In this document: positions 61,773-64,000 of the stretch, one piece after another
Position numbering within the stretch: the stretch's first letter is position 1
Layout: every line of letters begins with the position of its first letter
Assembly (NCBI GenBank): GCA_023014485.1
Contig: JAJOZX010012280.1
Span: 1-64,000 of the forward strand
Length of the DNA stretch: 64,000 bases
Reading direction: 5' to 3'
From: Bathynomus jamesi
Taxonomy: Eukaryota > Arthropoda > Malacostraca > Isopoda > Cirolanidae
Position numbers and translations under genes: made by a program
The notes under the pieces: generated by a model
The model's database searches: none
What the model was told of the DNA's origin: nothing
Seen by the model: the letters and a program-made list of their open reading frames with translations, nothing else

Positions 61773-63979
61773 CTAATTTTTCTGGCTTCGAATGAACGTG
61801 GATTTATTGGCATCAGGGAACATCTTCCGGTGCTGCTCCACAACCTGAAGAACGTATTGCTGTTGATCCTCCTGTGTGGTCAGCACAGCGTTAAAATCTT
61901 TCATTAGGGCAACTCCTCTTTCTGCGGGATCATTGACAACACTGATGGCAGAGACACGCTGTTTCGCTTGTTGAAAATCTTCATCTTCCCACTGCTCCGG
62001 ATCCTTGGAGAGGAAGGATGTGGGAAGCTGGTGTAGGTGGAAGAAGGCCAATGTGTTCTTTGTGACAAAGGCTGCCAAAGAAAGATGTTCAGCATCTCCC
62101 ACATCAATTGTCACACGAGGCGAAGGACTCTTCCTTTCTTCATTTTTGAGCACCTCAACCATGCCTCTTTTCACCGCGCTGCTGAGATATTCATCAAAAA
62201 AGGCCAAAGCGACCAACTTTTCACTTAAGTACCAAAGATGGCTAGTGATCCCTTTCAAAGCGGCCTCTGCTACGCGTCGGTTAACTTGTCTGTACTGCAC
62301 CAGCTTTTGTATCAGCTCCAAGTCCAACCGCGGAGCATATCTGGCTACCGGGGCATTGAACCAAACTTTAACGTAAATCTCTGCAACAAAGAGGCAGAAG
62401 TCAGTAACACCCTGGAGCTCCTGGTCCGTGAGTTTCCCCAAGTTCCGCAACTGGTGACGGTACAAGAAGATCTTAAATGCATAGATGCATTTTGCCATCC
62501 ACCGTGCCCTGTGGAGGGCACCCGGAGTTTGAATATGATTTCCCCGTGGTAGATTTATTCCGAGAAATAACAGTACGAATTCCAGGAATTCACGGTAATC
62601 ATCGCGAGGCTGCTGAGATCTCAACTGTTCGTGCACAAACTCTGCAACTTTCTCCTTGAATGCATGCATCCGATCTGCCACCTCACGGTCTCCCTCAGCA
62701 GAAAGAAACGAATCCTTTACAATCTTTGGCCACACCTCCGCCAATCTTTGAAAGAGCTTGATCTTTGGTCCCAAAGAGCATGCTACTAAGGCTTCGAAAA
62801 CTTTTTCGAGAACTATTTCCGCGATGTGGTGATGACAAGCAAGATTGAGAAGTTTCTTCCCGAGCTTCTGCTCAAGGAATTGACAAGCGCCGTTCAAGCG
62901 ACAGGTGTTACATGATGTCGTGTCAAAAGACATGGCTACGATCCCGGGAGATAACTGCCAGTCTTCCAGCATGTCATGCACTGCTGTTGCCTGCGCCAGA
63001 CCTGTTGATGATGGCAGCTTTGGTACCCCCAACAGCTTCATCACACCTTCTCCTGAAACCAGGACTGGAAGGCGATCGACCTTCTCTTTGTTTGTAAGGT
63101 CTGGAAGGAGCTTGCCATCCCAATGAACTGTTAATGGTTCCATGGGGGAAAAGGACCTTCTCAGCTCATCCGCGATGTCTTGGCGGAATTTCATTCGAGC
63201 TAGTCGGATTGTCTCTCGATTCAATGCGTAGTGCTCCATACTTTGTCCAGCAGCTGCTAAGGTATTGGCCACAACATGGACTGCCCGGCGATTGGATATC
63301 TTTGTGCGGTCCAACGCTTGCGCCAGTTCTTGAGTAACAATCTGATTTAACCCTCTTGATCTTTTCCTCTTGGGTGTGGCAGATGACGCGCTCCTATTGC
63401 TCCGACATTCACCTCATCTTCCTTGTCAGTATCCTCGTTTGTAGAACTGTTGCTCGACTCCAAAACCACGGACCTGTCCATCTTCTGGAGTTCATTCAGG
63501 TTCCTTCGTTTCCTTTTCTCTTGCTCACGCTGCCGCGTCATTTTGTTCTCCTCTTGTCTAATATAATTCTGATCAACAAGTCCTATAGTTCCTCGACGAC
63601 CAGGCTCACGCTGCGCAAGAAGAAACTGCTTGTCTTCTTTATTTTTGATGATTTGAGTGCAATCGAACAGGCCTTTCAGACCTTCTAGAAAGACCTTCTC
63701 CTTGTCCATCTGGGTTTTGGTACGCCTCGCTCGTAATTTCTTTAAGCTTCTCCACTCAGAATGGAGGTTCTCCAGCTTGTCTTGTGCCAGTGCGTAGCTT
63801 GAGTGGAAGACTTGCATTCTTCACATCTGTTCGACCCCTGTCATCACCAGTCGGCTACTTTCTCTGACAGGGCGAGACTCGGACAGGTGAAAGAACAAGA
63901 ATCGTTCCAGGACCTGCCGCTTGGACGGCAATTGGCTCCTGTAAGGGCATATGAGTTGGGAGAAGTCTCCAGTAGCCAT
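61773..63979 (-). pseudogene. Second hAT-like transposase copy, intronless, diverged
   Basis: A frame of 513 codons (63314-61773) is preceded by an N-terminal part that starts at ATG 63979 and is broken by a TGA at 63821-63823 and one frameshift at about 63380-63400. Total length about 735 codons, against about 794 for the palindrome gene. Shared motifs in order: SKRQVLERF (N-terminus), PKRKRSRG (nuclear-signal-like, spanning the frameshift), VHWDGK, SFDTTSCNT, ACHHHIAE, GALHRARWMAK and AERG. No introns interrupt the positions where the palindrome gene has two. The FDTTS block has Cys where the other copy has Gly (NTC against NTG). The 5' end of the element lies outside the window. It is probably dead, but only lightly damaged. 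Confidence 0.8.
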
Positions 63980-64000
63980 AAAACATCATTCTTTCTTAGA

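Noticed and set aside
62005..62376. Plus-strand frames between 62.0 and 63.3 kb
   Set aside because: Antisense shadows of the 513-codon hAT-like frame.

Overview
The window is eukaryotic and very probably arthropod, most likely a crustacean. It is AT-rich, its protein genes are split by GT-AG introns, it carries many microsatellites, and a large share is transposon-derived (hAT-like, Tc1/mariner, pogo/Tigger, piggyBac and PIF/Harbinger MITEs, a CR1-like LINE, tRNA-derived SINEs). The crustacean guess rests on the general look of the repeats. No species can be read from the sequence.

Layout. (1) 1-14776 is one giant near-perfect palindrome: two arms of about 7.4 kb around a spacer of about 35 bp at 7364-7398. 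Each arm carries the same 3.35-kb DNA transposon (2816-6169 and 8591-11942) with the same 8-bp target duplication GTGTAGGT and diverged terminal inverted repeats. Its split gene encodes a transposase-like protein of about 794 aa with a hAT-style arrangement (D, D, CxxH, RW, E). I know of no named family for it. (2) 14777-22000 holds pogo/Tigger remnants, a SINE and piggyBac-like MITEs. (3) 22000-23994 is a four-exon host gene of the DCUN1D1/DCUN1D2 (DCN1) family, plus strand, without its first exon. (4) 24107-30628 has no gene, only a mariner-type fold-back MITE, a SINE and AT-rich sequence. (5) 30629-48422, minus strand, is a complete host gene for the Cdk1-inhibitory kinase Myt1 (PKMYT1), reconstructed as ten coding exons in compatible phase giving 502 aa. 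Its introns are packed with MITEs, fold-back elements, SINEs and a 30-bp minisatellite. (6) 48700-54700 holds hairpin elements, two with hammerhead-like cores, and Tigger-like MITEs. (7) 54700-59480 is a decayed CR1-like LINE on the minus strand (esterase-type ORF1, endonuclease, reverse transcriptase) broken by insertions. (8) 61486-63979, minus strand, is a second, diverged, intronless copy of the same transposase family as in the palindrome.

The only clear host genes are DCUN1D and Myt1. The most novel element is the hAT-like family with its two gene architectures (split and intronless). The most striking structural theme is inverted duplication at every scale, from hairpins of about 160 bp to the 14.8-kb palindrome. 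Differences between the palindrome arms are mainly single-base indels, often in homopolymers. Together with the palindrome reaching base 1, this means an assembly or read artefact must be excluded before the palindrome is accepted as biology.
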